Shown one piece after another: positions 23,022 through 33,159 of a stretch of 64,000 nt of DNA. Numbering within the stretch: position 1 is the stretch's first letter; the number at the start of each line of letters is the position of its first letter. Source of the DNA: Micropterus salmoides (lineage: Eukaryota > Chordata > Actinopteri > Centrarchiformes > Centrarchidae); NCBI RefSeq assembly GCF_014851395.1, contig NW_024043372.1:6523490-6587489 (forward strand). Direction: 5' to 3'. The notes below the pieces were generated by a model that had not been told where the DNA came from, searched no databases, and worked only from the letters and a program-made list of their open reading frames with translations. The translations under genes were made by a program, and so were the position numbers.

Positions 23022-23454
23022 TTTAATAAATTCAGGCATCAAGGGGTTAATTATATAGCAGTCACAAATGATAAGAACAGTACACCCAAACCTCAGCCTT
23101 GGAAGGGCAAAACAGCATCCCAGAAATATTCAGCAGTTGAATGATAGCAGGCATAAATGGGTTGGAAAACGTTGTTGTTTTTATCCTGGGGATGATGTTT
23201 TAATTTACTTTGACTCCACCTTCACTAGGAACCGCTTCATCAAATAGTTTTGTGTCACTTTCAAGCCCTCAGGGGTAACAAGAAAGGATTTTTGTACACA
23301 TGGAGCTAATGGAGCTAATTCTCATACAGGAATCCTTTTAAGAACTTCAATTTAAGTAACATGGCAAGACACCACTGAAGAAGAGGGCACATGCTCAGTG
23401 AACCTGCCCTGGTTGGATAAAGGTTGGTATCCTTTTCCAGCGTCTCAAATGGCA

Positions 23455-23640
23455 AAACAAACTTGGAGACAAATCGTGATTGAGCTGATTAGAATGTCGG
23501 TGCTGTAAAACATACACGCCGTGGCACATTAAAAACTTCCTTTCCTCTAATTAAAATAACTGCTGATTAATGCAAGAGGTCTTAACGAAGCTCAACAAGG
23601 TTTCAAAGTAATTAATCCATATTTAATAGAAGATGTTAGG
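23455..23640. promoter_or_regulatory. Candidate conserved non-coding element
   Basis: This block lacks simple repeats and carries several homeodomain-type cores (ctaattaaaat, gattaatgc, gtaattaatcc) and no open frame. The texture resembles vertebrate developmental enhancers. Conservation cannot be tested here, so this is inference only. Confidence 0.25.
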
Positions 23641-24473
23641 CAAGAAAGACTGAGAGGCTGCTTAGTCGGCTGAATCAACAAGCTTGGGATGAGAGGGGGA
23701 GGAAAATGATGGGGGAGGGAGGAAAAGAGTGAGAAAGAAAATAAAGGAGGTGCGTGAGACAAATAAGTGTGGGTAGAGTGAGGAAGGTAATATATAGAGC
23801 TATGGAGTTTTGCTGGGGGGGATATGAGATGATATCTGAGCATCATTCACTTTATTCGCATAGTGACTAAATTTAATTTATGTCAGACTGTGTGGGAAGT
23901 CTTAACTAGAAGATGGATACACAGATGTAGTCATAGCCACTCTCAACTGGTCTTTGAAAAAATATGTAGTATAAAAATCAACGTGCCCAAATCAAACTCT
24001 GCAGTAGCAGAATAAATGATAATTCCAGTTTATTATAACTTTGATCTTGGTGTCTTTTATAGTTTTGGCAATTGCTCCAATCAGTACACTGCTAACATAT
24101 GGGAATGCCAGAGACAACACAGCAAGAAACACAAACAGTCTAACCTGACTGACAAAACATATTAGGGAAAAAATAATAAAGGCAGTAAAATTATTACCCA
24201 AACTGTCCATTTTGCAACCTGTTCTCATCTCAGGAGTCATAAATACAAGCTTTGACAAAACCGCGGCTATTGTACGCAAATGTTGATTTAGCGTGTGTAT
24301 GATACCAGGGCTTTCAAGTTTTATCAAAAGTTTGGAGTGAGATACCGCATGTTAGAGGAGGAGCCACTCAAACATTTGCAGCAGCGGCCCCTCGGCCCCA
24401 GCCAATTCTCTCAAGTTTTTACTAGCAGTTTGATTTTACCTATAGTTAATGTCTGAGCTGAACAAAAAAAAAA

Positions 24474-24492
24474 ATATATATATATATATATA
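24474..24492. repeat. (TA)n microsatellite after an A-run
   Basis: An A-run followed by nine to ten TA units. Confidence 0.95.
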
Positions 24493-24570
24493 AAAATTAC
24501 GATTATATGAAACTTACAGAAAGAAACTCCAGCAGCTGCTGCCACTGATGATTGGACTCGTCGGGAAAGA

Positions 24571-25166
24571 GTGGTGTTAACGTAACATTTTGTAAAAATA
24601 CTGCTCTTATAAACAGGCCACATGTGCAGAAAAACACTAGTTCCTTAAGTGCCTTATTTTTTTATTTCAGCTGATGGCGTTAAGAAACATTAGGCCTAGG
24701 CTATATGCTTTGTAAAAAACACACTCCTTGCTGCTGTTATGAATATGATATTAGTTAATAAAGTCTGGGGAGACTGCTTTGTTTGGGGGTGGTAGTGAAA
24801 GCAGTATTTCCCATAATTAGCCTTTAATTTGGATTATTATCAACGCAGAATTTTTTTTACTTGGCGTATTTAAAATTCTATTTGATTGAGGAGCTGTATT
24901 GAGGAGCATATATTCGTGCAGCACCTCCTCGCTCACTCCCTCTTTCTCCCTATCCTGAACACCGCTACACAAACCTGTCCAAAGTTAGAATATCCCCCCG
25001 CGCTGTCATTCTGCTGGAAACACTGGAAAGTACCTAGTAATGTAACGAGTAACGTAACTAGTAACTTTTATCAACCAGTAATAAGTAAAGTAATTATAGA
25101 ACTTTGTTAAGGACTGATAAGTAACTAGTAATATATTACAATTTTTGAGTAACTTGCCCAACACTG
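24571..25166 (-). mobile_element. hAT-like repeat arm (right), terminus at 25166
   Basis: Inverse copy of 11460-12042, ending in agtaacttgcccaacactg at 25166. Similarity extends inward to about 24571. The 8 bases outside this terminus (gatataaa) do not match the 8 outside the left arm (catggcac), so the pair does not look like the two ends of one element with an intact target duplication. No transposase frame is recognised; the plus-strand frame at 24886-25110 has no known domain. Confidence 0.75.
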
Positions 25167-25296
25167 GATATAAATATTTCAAGAGCTATTGGATAGATTG
25201 CCACAGCATTTTGTACAGATATTCCTGGATTATAGATGATGTAACCTAATGACCTTGGTGATCCCCTGGAACTTTTCTAGTACTGCTATGAGGTTG

Positions 25297-25298
<2 letters not shown>

Positions 25299-25334
<36 letters not shown>
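25299..25334. repeat. (TA)18 microsatellite at the Tc1 insertion site
   Basis: Thirty-six bases of TA directly against the left terminus of the Tc1-like element. It could be the TA-rich target or have expanded from the TA duplication. Confidence 0.95.
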
Positions 25335-25336
<2 letters not shown>

Positions 25337-25339
<3 letters not shown>

Positions 25340-25553
25340 TGGGTACGGAAAGTATTCAGACCCCTTTAAATTTTTCACTCTTTGTTTCATTGCAGCCATT
25401 TTCCAAAAATCAAAAAAGTTCATTTTATTTCTCAGTAATGTACACTCAGCACCCCATCTTGACAGAAAAAAACAGAAATGTAGAAATTTTTGCAAATTTA
25501 TTAAAAAAGAAAAACTGAAATATCACATGGTCATAAGTATTCAGACCCTTTGC
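25337..25553 (+). repeat. Left terminal inverted repeat of the Tc1-like element
   Basis: 217 bp. It matches the right repeat throughout except for 25 extra bases after the outer gacccc (tttaaatttttcactctttg and five more). Outer core near 25350-25365; inner core near 25533-25550. Confidence 0.95.
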
Positions 25554-26594
25554 TCAGTATTTAGTAGAAGCACCCTTTTGATCTAATACAGCCATGAGTC
25601 GTTTTGGGAAAGATGCAACAAGTTTTTCACATCTGGATTTGGGTATCCTCTGCCATTCCTCCTTGCAGATCCTCTCCAGTTCTGTCAGGTTGGATGGTAA
25701 ACGTTGGTGGACAGCCATTTTCAGGTCTCTCCAGAGATGCTCAATTGGGTTTAAGTCAGGGCTCTGGCTGGGCCATTCAAGAACAGCCACGGAGTTGTTG
25801 TGAAGCCACTCCTTCGTTATTTTAGCGGTGTGCTTAGGGTCATTGTCTTGTTGGAAGGTAAACCTTCGGCCCAGTCTGAGGTCCAGAGCACTCTGGAAAA
25901 GGTTTTCGTCCAGGATATCCCTGTACTTGGCCGCATTGATCTTTCCCTCGATTGCAACCAGTCGTCCTGTCCCTGCAGCTGAAAAACACCCCCACAGCAT
26001 GATGCTGCCACCACCATGCTTCACTGTTGAGACTGTATTGGACAGGTGATGAGCAGTGCCTGGTTTTCTCCACACATACCGCTTAGAATTAAGGCCAAAA
26101 AGTTCTATCTTGGTCTCATCAGACCAGAGGATCTTATTTATCACCATCTTGGAGTCCTTCAGGTGTTTTTTAGCAAACTCCATGCGGGCTTTCATGTGTC
26201 TTGCACTGAGGAGAGGCTTCCGTCGGGCCACTCTGCCATAAAGCCCCGACTGGTGGATTGCTGCAGTGATGGTTGACTTACTACAACTTTCTCCCATCTC
26301 CCGACTGCATCTCTGGAGCTCAGCCACAGTGACCTTTGGGTTCTTCTTTACCTCTCTCACCAAGGCTCTTCTCCCCCGATAGCTCAGTTTGGCCGGACGG
26401 CCAGCTCTAGGAAGGGTTCTGGTCGTCCCAAACGTCTTCCATTTGAGGATTATGGAGGCCACTGTGCTCTTAGGAACCTTAAGTGCAGCAGAAATTTTTT
26501 TGTAACCTTGGCCAGATCTGTGCCTTGCCACAATTCTGTCTCTGAGCTCTTCAGGCAGTTCCTTTGACCTCATGATTCTCATTTGCTCTGACAT
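25554..26594 (-). CDS. Tc1-like transposase, uninterrupted
   Basis: Cut-and-paste transposase of the Tc1/mariner superfamily: it binds the terminal repeats in the nucleus, excises the element and inserts it at TA. The 346-residue frame has no stop or frameshift. An N-terminal paired-like helix-turn-helix domain (residues about 10-115) includes the GRPAKLS-type linker after RTLPRA. The catalytic domain shows the triad: Asp in ILWSDETKIELFG, Asp in FQQDNDPKH and Glu in DLNPIEHLW, with 34 residues between the second Asp and the Glu (DD34E). HGGGSIMLWGCFS is the glycine-rich box of the family, and it ends GASTKY. Two ATGs lie close together: the frame opens at 26594 (MSEQMRIMRS), but family members usually start at the Met of MRSKEL seven residues in, which I prefer. 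Expression is not shown by the sequence. Confidence 0.97.
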   Translation of the reverse strand: MSEQMRIMRSKELPEELRDRIVARHRSGQGYKKISAALKVPKSTVASIILKWKTFGTTRTLPRAGRPAKLSYRGRRALVREVKKNPKVTVAELQRCSREMGESCSKSTITAAIHQSGLYGRVARRKPLLSARHMKARMEFAKKHLKDSKMVINKILWSDETKIELFGLNSKRYVWRKPGTAHHLSNTVSTVKHGGGSIMLWGCFSAAGTGRLVAIEGKINAAKYRDILDENLFQSALDLRLGRRFTFQQDNDPKHTAKITKEWLHNNSVAVLEWPSQSPDLNPIEHLWRDLKMAVHQRLPSNLTELERICKEEWQRIPKSRCEKLVASFPKRLMAVLDQKGASTKY

Positions 26595-26754
26595 GCACTG
26601 TGAGCTGTAAGGTCTTATATAGACAGGTGTGTGGCTTTCCTAATCAAGTCCAATCAGTATAATCAAACACAGCTGGACTCAAATGAAGGTGTAGAACCAT
26701 CTCAAGGATGATCAGAAGAAATAGACAGCACCTGAGTTAAATATGAGTGTCACG

Positions 26755-26946
26755 GCAAAGGGTCTGAATACTTATGACCATGTGATATTTCAGTTTTTCT
26801 TTTTTAATAAATTTGCAAAAATTTCTACATTTCTGTTTTTTTCTGTCAAGATGGGGTGCTGAGTGTACATTACTGAGAAATAAAATGAACTTTTTTGATT
26901 TTTGGAAAATGGCTGCAAGGGGTCTGAATACTTTCCGTACCCACTG
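26755..26946 (-). repeat. Right terminal inverted repeat of the Tc1-like element
   Basis: 192 bp. By eye every base pairs with the left repeat once the 25-base indel is set aside. The indel lies between the outer direct repeat and the rest, so the spacing of the outer binding site differs between the ends. Confidence 0.95.
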
Positions 26947-27269
26947 TATATAAGGTGCACAAAGGACTTTGTTAATCCTCTGACTTTTCTTCTAGCGCCA
27001 CAAGCAATTCAAAGTTAACTTATCCAAATATAGCCACATATATTGGATGAATTTGCACCACATTTGGTACAGATATTCATTGTTCCTGGACAATGAATCC
27101 TACTGACTTTGGTGACTTTGATTAATGACCAAAAAAACATGAAAAAGGAATTTTAACCCTTTCACTTTTAGCTGTACTTGTATTCAAAGCTAATTATGAC
27201 ATTTTAGCATGCGAACACATCTCAGATGGTAACAGCTCAGTTGTGCACCATTTGATTGTAATATAAATA

Positions 27270-27600
27270 GATTGAGTAAATGAGACAAGGGCAAAGAGGA
27301 CTGGAGACTGGAGAGGAAGAGACTGGGAATCATAAGAGGAGAATTGGTCGAAGACGACAAAGGGGGAAATAGGAAACAATACAAGATACTGTGTATGTAT
27401 TGTACTGATGGTGCAGGGCAAAGAATCAGTGTGAGAAGAGTAGAAACATCTCTTGCACATAACTAGTGGAGGAAGAAGGAGAGAGAAGAAAACTGAGAGA
27501 ATAAAGTTGGGAAAGAAGGAATGAATTAAGAAGGAGAGGTTTGGACAGAGAAAGATGGAAAGAGCACAGCAGACAAAGAAGAGGAAGAGCAAACATCATA
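27270..27600. repeat. Purine-rich tract
   Basis: The plus strand is mostly A and G (gagaggaagagactggg, agaagaggaagagc). The 132-residue minus-strand frame over it is low-complexity and not credible as a gene. Confidence 0.75.
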
Positions 27601-27634
27601 ATATTTGCCTGGCAGTTGGATTTTGCCTCTCATT

Positions 27635-27638
<4 letters not shown>

Positions 27639-27665
<27 letters not shown>
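27639..27665. repeat. (AC)n microsatellite
   Basis: About 27 bases of AC; shorter CA runs follow to 27800. Confidence 0.95.
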
Positions 27666-27799
27666 AACCAGGGAACACACATGCACACACAAAAACTAGG
27701 GAACACACACATGTCCTCCCTTGATGCAGCAGTCTGAAGGAGCCAACCATCGTCTAGTTGTTTATGGACTCTCATTGTACGCACACACACACAAATGCA

Positions 27800-29519
27800 C
27801 ACACTTGCCTAAAATTCTGCTTCCATGTTTTATCGCTTCTTTACCCTTTTTTTAATCTTTCTCTTCATCCCTCCTTGATGTGTGTGTGAGTTTTACCCAT
27901 CCATCTGTCCATTCGCCGTCTGATCGCTTATTCTGATCATTCTGTACAAATAAATATCCATCGTCTCATTCATTCATCCATTCACCCTCACTTCACCAAT
28001 CAATGCACCTGTCAATCCACACACATGTGAATATTTTAAGTTATTTCTTTTAGGAATAAGTGCATGTTAACACCACTTGTTAAATTTCTCATGTGCCTTT
28101 AGTATGAGTTTATATGTGAGGTGTGTGTGTGTGTGTGTGTGTGTGTAAGCTCAGACTGAATGCTGATTAACAGATAATTGCCTCTGTCATTGCCGGTTAC
28201 AGGAAATGCTCCCTGGTTAAGTGATACAGTCAGACAGACAGTTAGATAGACAGGTGGATGGACAGATAGACAGAAAAACCATTTCCTCGGCTGGTAAGCA
28301 TGACAGCGGCTGCTTTACCTGTCACTCAGAGCGAGGGGGGAGAGGCAGGAGGAGTGATGGAAAGAGATAAATAAGTAGAGGAGATTGAGAGGAAAAAAAG
28401 GGAGGGAGAGAGGGAGACTCACGAAAGTCCCGATAGTCATTTGACCTACATTTCAACATCATATTTTTTTGCGTAGTTGAACTTAAAATGTTAATTTTCT
28501 ATCAAATGTATTTATTATTTATTAGGATTTATTATCCATTAGTGAGAAGAGGGGTGAGCGTCCCTCATGCTCAAGATGGTTATTAATTAAGGTCTCAAGG
28601 GTAAAGTTATACATTTTATAGTCCATTTACAGCTTGAAAAAAAGAACTTTCTTTTTCCTAGATATTGTTACCCAATATTTTTCTGTTCTACCAGTACCGT
28701 CATTCCCAATGGTCCTCTCTTGTTTTAATAGAGCCATTACAGAATATTTAACAGGTCCTATGTTGTATGAGCCTACAACACCTTACTTTTGCAGCTAGAT
28801 GAACCAGCAATCCTACATATTCTGTGCCTATAAAGAGGCAGAGAAAAGCTGGCAGGAAATCACATCAATACAGACAAGATGACGATCTATATTTAATCTG
28901 CGTCTCTGTCTTTTGTTCTCTATAAAGCACTTCATGAAGTGCCTGTTTGTTACTAAACATGCTATAAATAAATTCACAACAATTCTGACTTAATGGAAAG
29001 CTAAAGAGCAAAAGGCATTTTGACTGTAAATAACAGAGAGCCTGTCATGCATATTTTTAGATAAAAGCTGTGCACCAGTAACGACTTTCCACGGAGAAGG
29101 AGAAGAGACAGAAACCTCGACTTACTATTTCCAAATTATGGCACAAACCTTCAGAGCAATTCAATAAGTACCGCAAGTTGTTACTTTTAATGTAAGTAAC
29201 AGAGATGCTTACAATGAACTTGTAAAGGAACTTTGCAATAGAAACAGTGATAACTGTGCAATACATTCAATAAATGGACTCAGCTTGATTTAAACAAAGC
29301 TTTTTAATGACATTTTCATCATGATCCATCATTACTAAAGTGTGATTTTGAAGGACAATGGAGCATATGAAACCACTCACCTCCTCAAACCTCAATGACA
29401 ATATAGGTTGATTGTAAATTTTCTCAAAATGACATATATGACAGACCCCAAAACTACATATGACTGGAAAGTACCAGTCCAGCATCCTTATATGTAAGTT
29501 AGATGACTTTGAACACATG
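27800..29519. other. Non-coding stretch
   Basis: Holds a (GT)13 run at 28121-28146, a gacagata-type short tandem area near 28229-28275 and AG-rich DNA at 28330-28425. No gene or RNA recognised. Confidence 0.5.
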
Positions 29520-29760
29520 GTTAATCGTTTGGTTAGGTTTAGGCAACAAAACTACTTGGTTAGGTATAAGATAGTGGTTTGAGTTAAAATAAGTATTTTA
29601 CGTATGTCACATGACATAAAACACGTGACATTTGTCAGTAACGCTATTTAACTAAAAACTTATTCAATGCTGAAATGGTTTCACCCTGGACTCAAACCTC
29701 AGTTTCCCGGATCACAGTCTTGCGTATGTTTAACCAATCTATCCACCCAAACCATCTCCT
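29520..29760 (+). repeat. Uninterrupted copy of the ggttaggtttaggcaac repeat
   Basis: Begins near ggttaggtttaggcaacaaa (29531) and contains caaaactacttgg at 29547-29559 and, downstream, ggactcaaacctcagtttcc. It is homologous to the two flanks of the DIRS element (35140-35165 and 38503-38705) and serves as the empty-site reference for that insertion. Non-coding. Confidence 0.75.
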
Positions 29761-30699
29761 TAAATGGACTTTGTCGGTCTTTATACTATGTAACTTGACT
29801 TCCTGTTGTGCTCCTGTCATACGGCCACCAGGGGTTACAGCCTAACAGTAAGCTTAAATATAGGTCGCAATAAGCTATTGCACAATTGACTAATACAGCT
29901 ATTTTTTTTAGGCTTCTAGGTAATTAAGTAAGAGAGCACCAAAACATTTATGTAAATATGTCCTATGTAAATGCTATATTATTGAACTATTACTTATCTT
30001 GGACTGTTACTTATCTACTTATCATCAAGAGAATGTGATCACAAACTTGATTTTTTTATACCCTTTTCAGCTTTAAGGAAGGGTAAAGCATAACTTGTAA
30101 TTGAAAAGAGTAAGAGGTTTGCATTACAAAATCCTTTTTCAATCTCTCAAACTTGGAGAGAGAATAGGCTTCTGTGGCTGTTACTACTAGTTGGAGATAA
30201 TTGCAGAGCAGATGCTGGATGAGACTTTGTTGATGGCTACCGCTGAGTTATGAATCATGACTAATTATGAATATACTTCCACAGTCCTCCACAGTTGTAT
30301 GCGGTGAGATAATGGTCCATTAAAACATGCATGGACCCGCATGAAACAGGTGCACGACCCATTTCATAAGTGTAGTTTGAAATAGGCTCATAATTTTAAA
30401 GCCCAGGCTTGAGTCCCAATTAACGCCAGAAATGCCATCAACAAATTGGTGCTTCACATTGTAAAACTTACAATGTCAGCTCCCACAATGTCCCACTTAC
30501 TGTACACACTAGTCTTGGTCTATTTTACATCAGATGAGGAAAAAAACATGTTCAAATAGCCAAAACGACCTATGTTTATGTCAGAAGTAAAAGATGTAGA
30601 GTGTAAAACCTCTTAGGGAGGAAGTCAGACTGCATTGCTAGATAAACAAAACATGTCCAAATGGGGGAATTACTTTCTTTCCCGTTTTTTGTTGGTTTT

Positions 30700-30830
30700 T
30701 TGTTACCATAACCACAATCTTTTGCCCAGCCTTAACCAAGTACTTCTTAAAAGCATGATCACTATTTTCCCTTATCTTAATTACATAGTGTTTATGCCCA
30801 AACCTAACCTAACTTTAGCCATAGTGATGG
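30700..30830 (-). repeat. Inverse fragments of the ggttaggtttaggcaac repeat
   Basis: accacaatcttttgc ... cttaaccaagtacttc (about 30707-30750) and cccaaacctaacctaac near 30797-30813 are complements of the family, eroded. Confidence 0.55.
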
Positions 30831-30839
30831 CAGACCATC

Positions 30840-32200
30840 ATGCGCAAGGATGGATCGACATGGGCTGTCTGTGACCCCACTTCAAACTTGGAAGCTGTAA
30901 GTTTTGCCATGTTTTATGTTTAAGTGTAGTATTTTGTAGATTACATACTTAGTAATAGTAGTATAATGTATAATTATCACATTTGCGCAGCTAATGTGGC
31001 TAGCAGGCTGGGTGATGTTGAACTAATTTTGTGATATTGAATGACAATCAAGAGAAACTGTGTAAATGTTAAGCCCCATTTTAAGCTCTCTAAATATCGA
31101 GCGTAGTAGGTTGGATGCCTGTAACTCTGTTTTCAAGTTGCAAGTCTGTGTGTGTGTGCTTTGCTGCGATATGTACATTTACTTGATAGACATGCCCTGA
31201 AGGAAACAGTATAGCTATGTGCGAAAAAGACATTGTCAAACAGGAATTAATTTGCTTGGCAACATGTAACTTTGTGTAACACCCAACAGCTAGCTTGCTC
31301 AGACCATGAAGCTGCAGTTAGTGGTTCGCTGGGCAGTGCAGTGAGATCATCCACACTTTCTACTTTCTATGCATTATTGCACCAATTTACTTAATTAATA
31401 CCATAAATTAAGTAATATCCAAAAACAAAATGAAAATGGCAATAATACCGCATATCATGCTGCTGAGCCACAACAAATCACCACAGGGGAAACTGCTGGC
31501 CTTAAACCAAGAATGACTGAGACAGTTGACTGTTTACTGCCCCCACTCCTTGTAGTATTTCGGATTTGTTTAGGATTATTTTGAAATTTCTAATGGCATG
31601 GATGCTTTAAGAGGAAATGACAGCAAGACAACGGCAGAAAGAGAAGCAGGTAAGCAAAGTAACTTTTTTTATTTGAATGTGTTTCCATCAGCCTTTACTG
31701 TATCTTTTCTTTGTTGGTAAATCACTTTTACCACTTTTTTACCACAGCCATGCTTTCTCACAAGATTTCAGCTTTTAAAAATTCTGGTGTTTATATGTTT
31801 TATGCAAATAGTAAACGCACATAAAGTATAGGAACATTACAAATGTTTCTTGCAGTTTGTCATATACATACTGTACTGCTTATAATTTCTTTATTTGTTG
31901 TTCCATTATGTCCATTTTGTGTAAATTTCATCATATCAGCTGCAAAACATACAGTATAAAGCCTAACACTGTATGAAAGTTATAAGTGGCTTCCATAACT
32001 TTTGTTTCACTGCAGCTTTCTGAGAACCCTAGTTTTCTATCAGGTTGTCAGTCTGAAGCCCAGAATAGCATGACTGACAAAGCAGCAACAAAACCCAAAG
32101 AAAGGCAATACCAGCAGTAGCCAGTCAACTGTGTCGACCCTGTCTGTATTTCAGCACCGATATTAACTACGCCATGAGAGCAGTCCTTTCCCGTTCTAAA
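30840..32200. other. Non-coding stretch, nothing recognised
   Basis: AT-rich DNA without identifiable exons, repeats with ends or RNA genes. Confidence 0.45.
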
Positions 32201-32204
32201 GATT

Positions 32205-32520
32205 AGAGAGGAAAGAGATAACAAGAGAGAGAAGAAAAGAGGGTGATTAGAAAGAGAGAGCTTTATGGAGAGGTGGAGAGAGAAAGAGAGACGAGCAACG
32301 AAAGAGGGAGTGACAGGCCAAGATGTAAAATGAGAGAGATAAAGGGAGAGAATGAGAGAAAGTGACAGGGTGATAGACAAAAAGAATGACGGTGACAGAG
32401 AAGCAGAGTATAAGAATATATAAACAGAGCAAGAGATGAGTGTTTTCAGGTATATAGAAGGAGAGAAAGGTCAACAAAATGAGTGAAAGACTGATGGAGA
32501 AAGATGGAGAACATTTGATT
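32205..32520. repeat. Purine-rich tract
   Basis: The plus strand is dominated by gagaga/aaagag words. Leucine/serine-rich minus-strand frames here are composition artefacts. Confidence 0.8.
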
Positions 32521-32599
32521 TTCTTTTTCTTACCTGGCCTCTATTTGTTTGTGCTATACATGGTCATTATTTGAATACTGGCTTTTATGTAAGAAATAT

Positions 32600-33150
32600 T
32601 TGGATATGACTTAGATTCGGACTTTTGGACTTTTCAGTTTGATCCGAACCAAAATTACAGATGTGAAACCTCCCCTGGACCATGGTCCGGACCAAACAGA
32701 CGAAATGCCGTACAATGAAAATAGGTAGTCCCGGTCCAGATTTGGATGGCTCAGACTTTCAGACCATTTACAGCGCAAACCGGAAATACACAAATGTACG
32801 GAGAATGCACTGAAATAAGAACACAACTATAAATCTCCCGTGAGATCATCTTTTGAAACAGACAGCCATTATGGAAGCAAACTGCCACTAACGTCTTCGG
32901 TCTCTCCTCAAACGGAGGTGAAGAAGGATTTCCACACTATAATGTTCGCACAACAAGGACGATTATTTGGCAAATTTGAACTAGTCTCGAGTATAGTTCG
33001 TGCTGCAGGTAGTAATCCATAATAATTATTTAGTGCGCTGGCAGAATTATAGTGTGAAACCAAACCAAAACGAACCGAATGTATCAAAATGTTTTAAAAC
33101 ATGAGGTTTGGTTCTAACATTGGTGAAGACTTGGTGTGAAAGCCAGCTAG
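32600..33150. mobile_element. Possible degenerate non-autonomous DNA transposon
   Basis: The left part has gatccgaaccaaaattac and ggaccatggtccggacc; the right part has gaaaccaaaccaaaacgaac and ttggtgtgaaagccagct. This pattern of 'gaaccaaa' and 'gtgtgaaagc' words near both edges is familiar from a fish non-autonomous element whose ends carry such motifs. I could not define exact termini or a target duplication, so boundaries are approximate. Confidence 0.35.
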
Positions 33151-33159
33151 GATTAGTTA

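Larger units (their letters stand above)
25337..26946 (-). mobile_element. Full-length Tc1-like transposon
   Basis: A 1.6-kb element bounded by cagtgggtacggaaagtatt at 25337 and its complement ending at 26946, with TA at 26947-26948. On the left, TA and two extra bases (ca) precede the terminus. Both terminal repeats contain two copies of the core aagtattcagaccc, one outer and one inner, the IR/DR layout in which each end carries two transposase-binding sites. One minus-strand gene fills the interior without interruption. The near-identity of the ends and the open gene make this the youngest element in the window and a candidate for an active or recently active copy. Confidence 0.97.
25167..27240. 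repeat. Old dispersed repeat interrupted by the Tc1-like element
   Basis: 25167-25298 (attggatagattgccac, tttgtacagatattcctgg, accttggtgatcccctgg) and 26949-27240 (gacttttcttctagcgcc, tttggtacagatattcat, ctgactttggtgact, then ttagcatgcgaacac) are pieces of a non-coding repeat I know as abundant in percomorph fish. The Tc1-like element and a (TA)n run separate the pieces. The ...tacagatattc motif occurs once on each side, reflecting the internal tandem organisation of this repeat. Confidence 0.6.

Noticed and set aside
11460..25166. A single 13.7-kb composite transposon
   Set aside because: The terminal repeats face outward correctly, but the 8-bp flanks do not match and nothing inside resembles a transposase.
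25594..26276. Several plus-strand frames of 60-76 residues
   Set aside because: Shadows of the intact transposase on the opposite strand.
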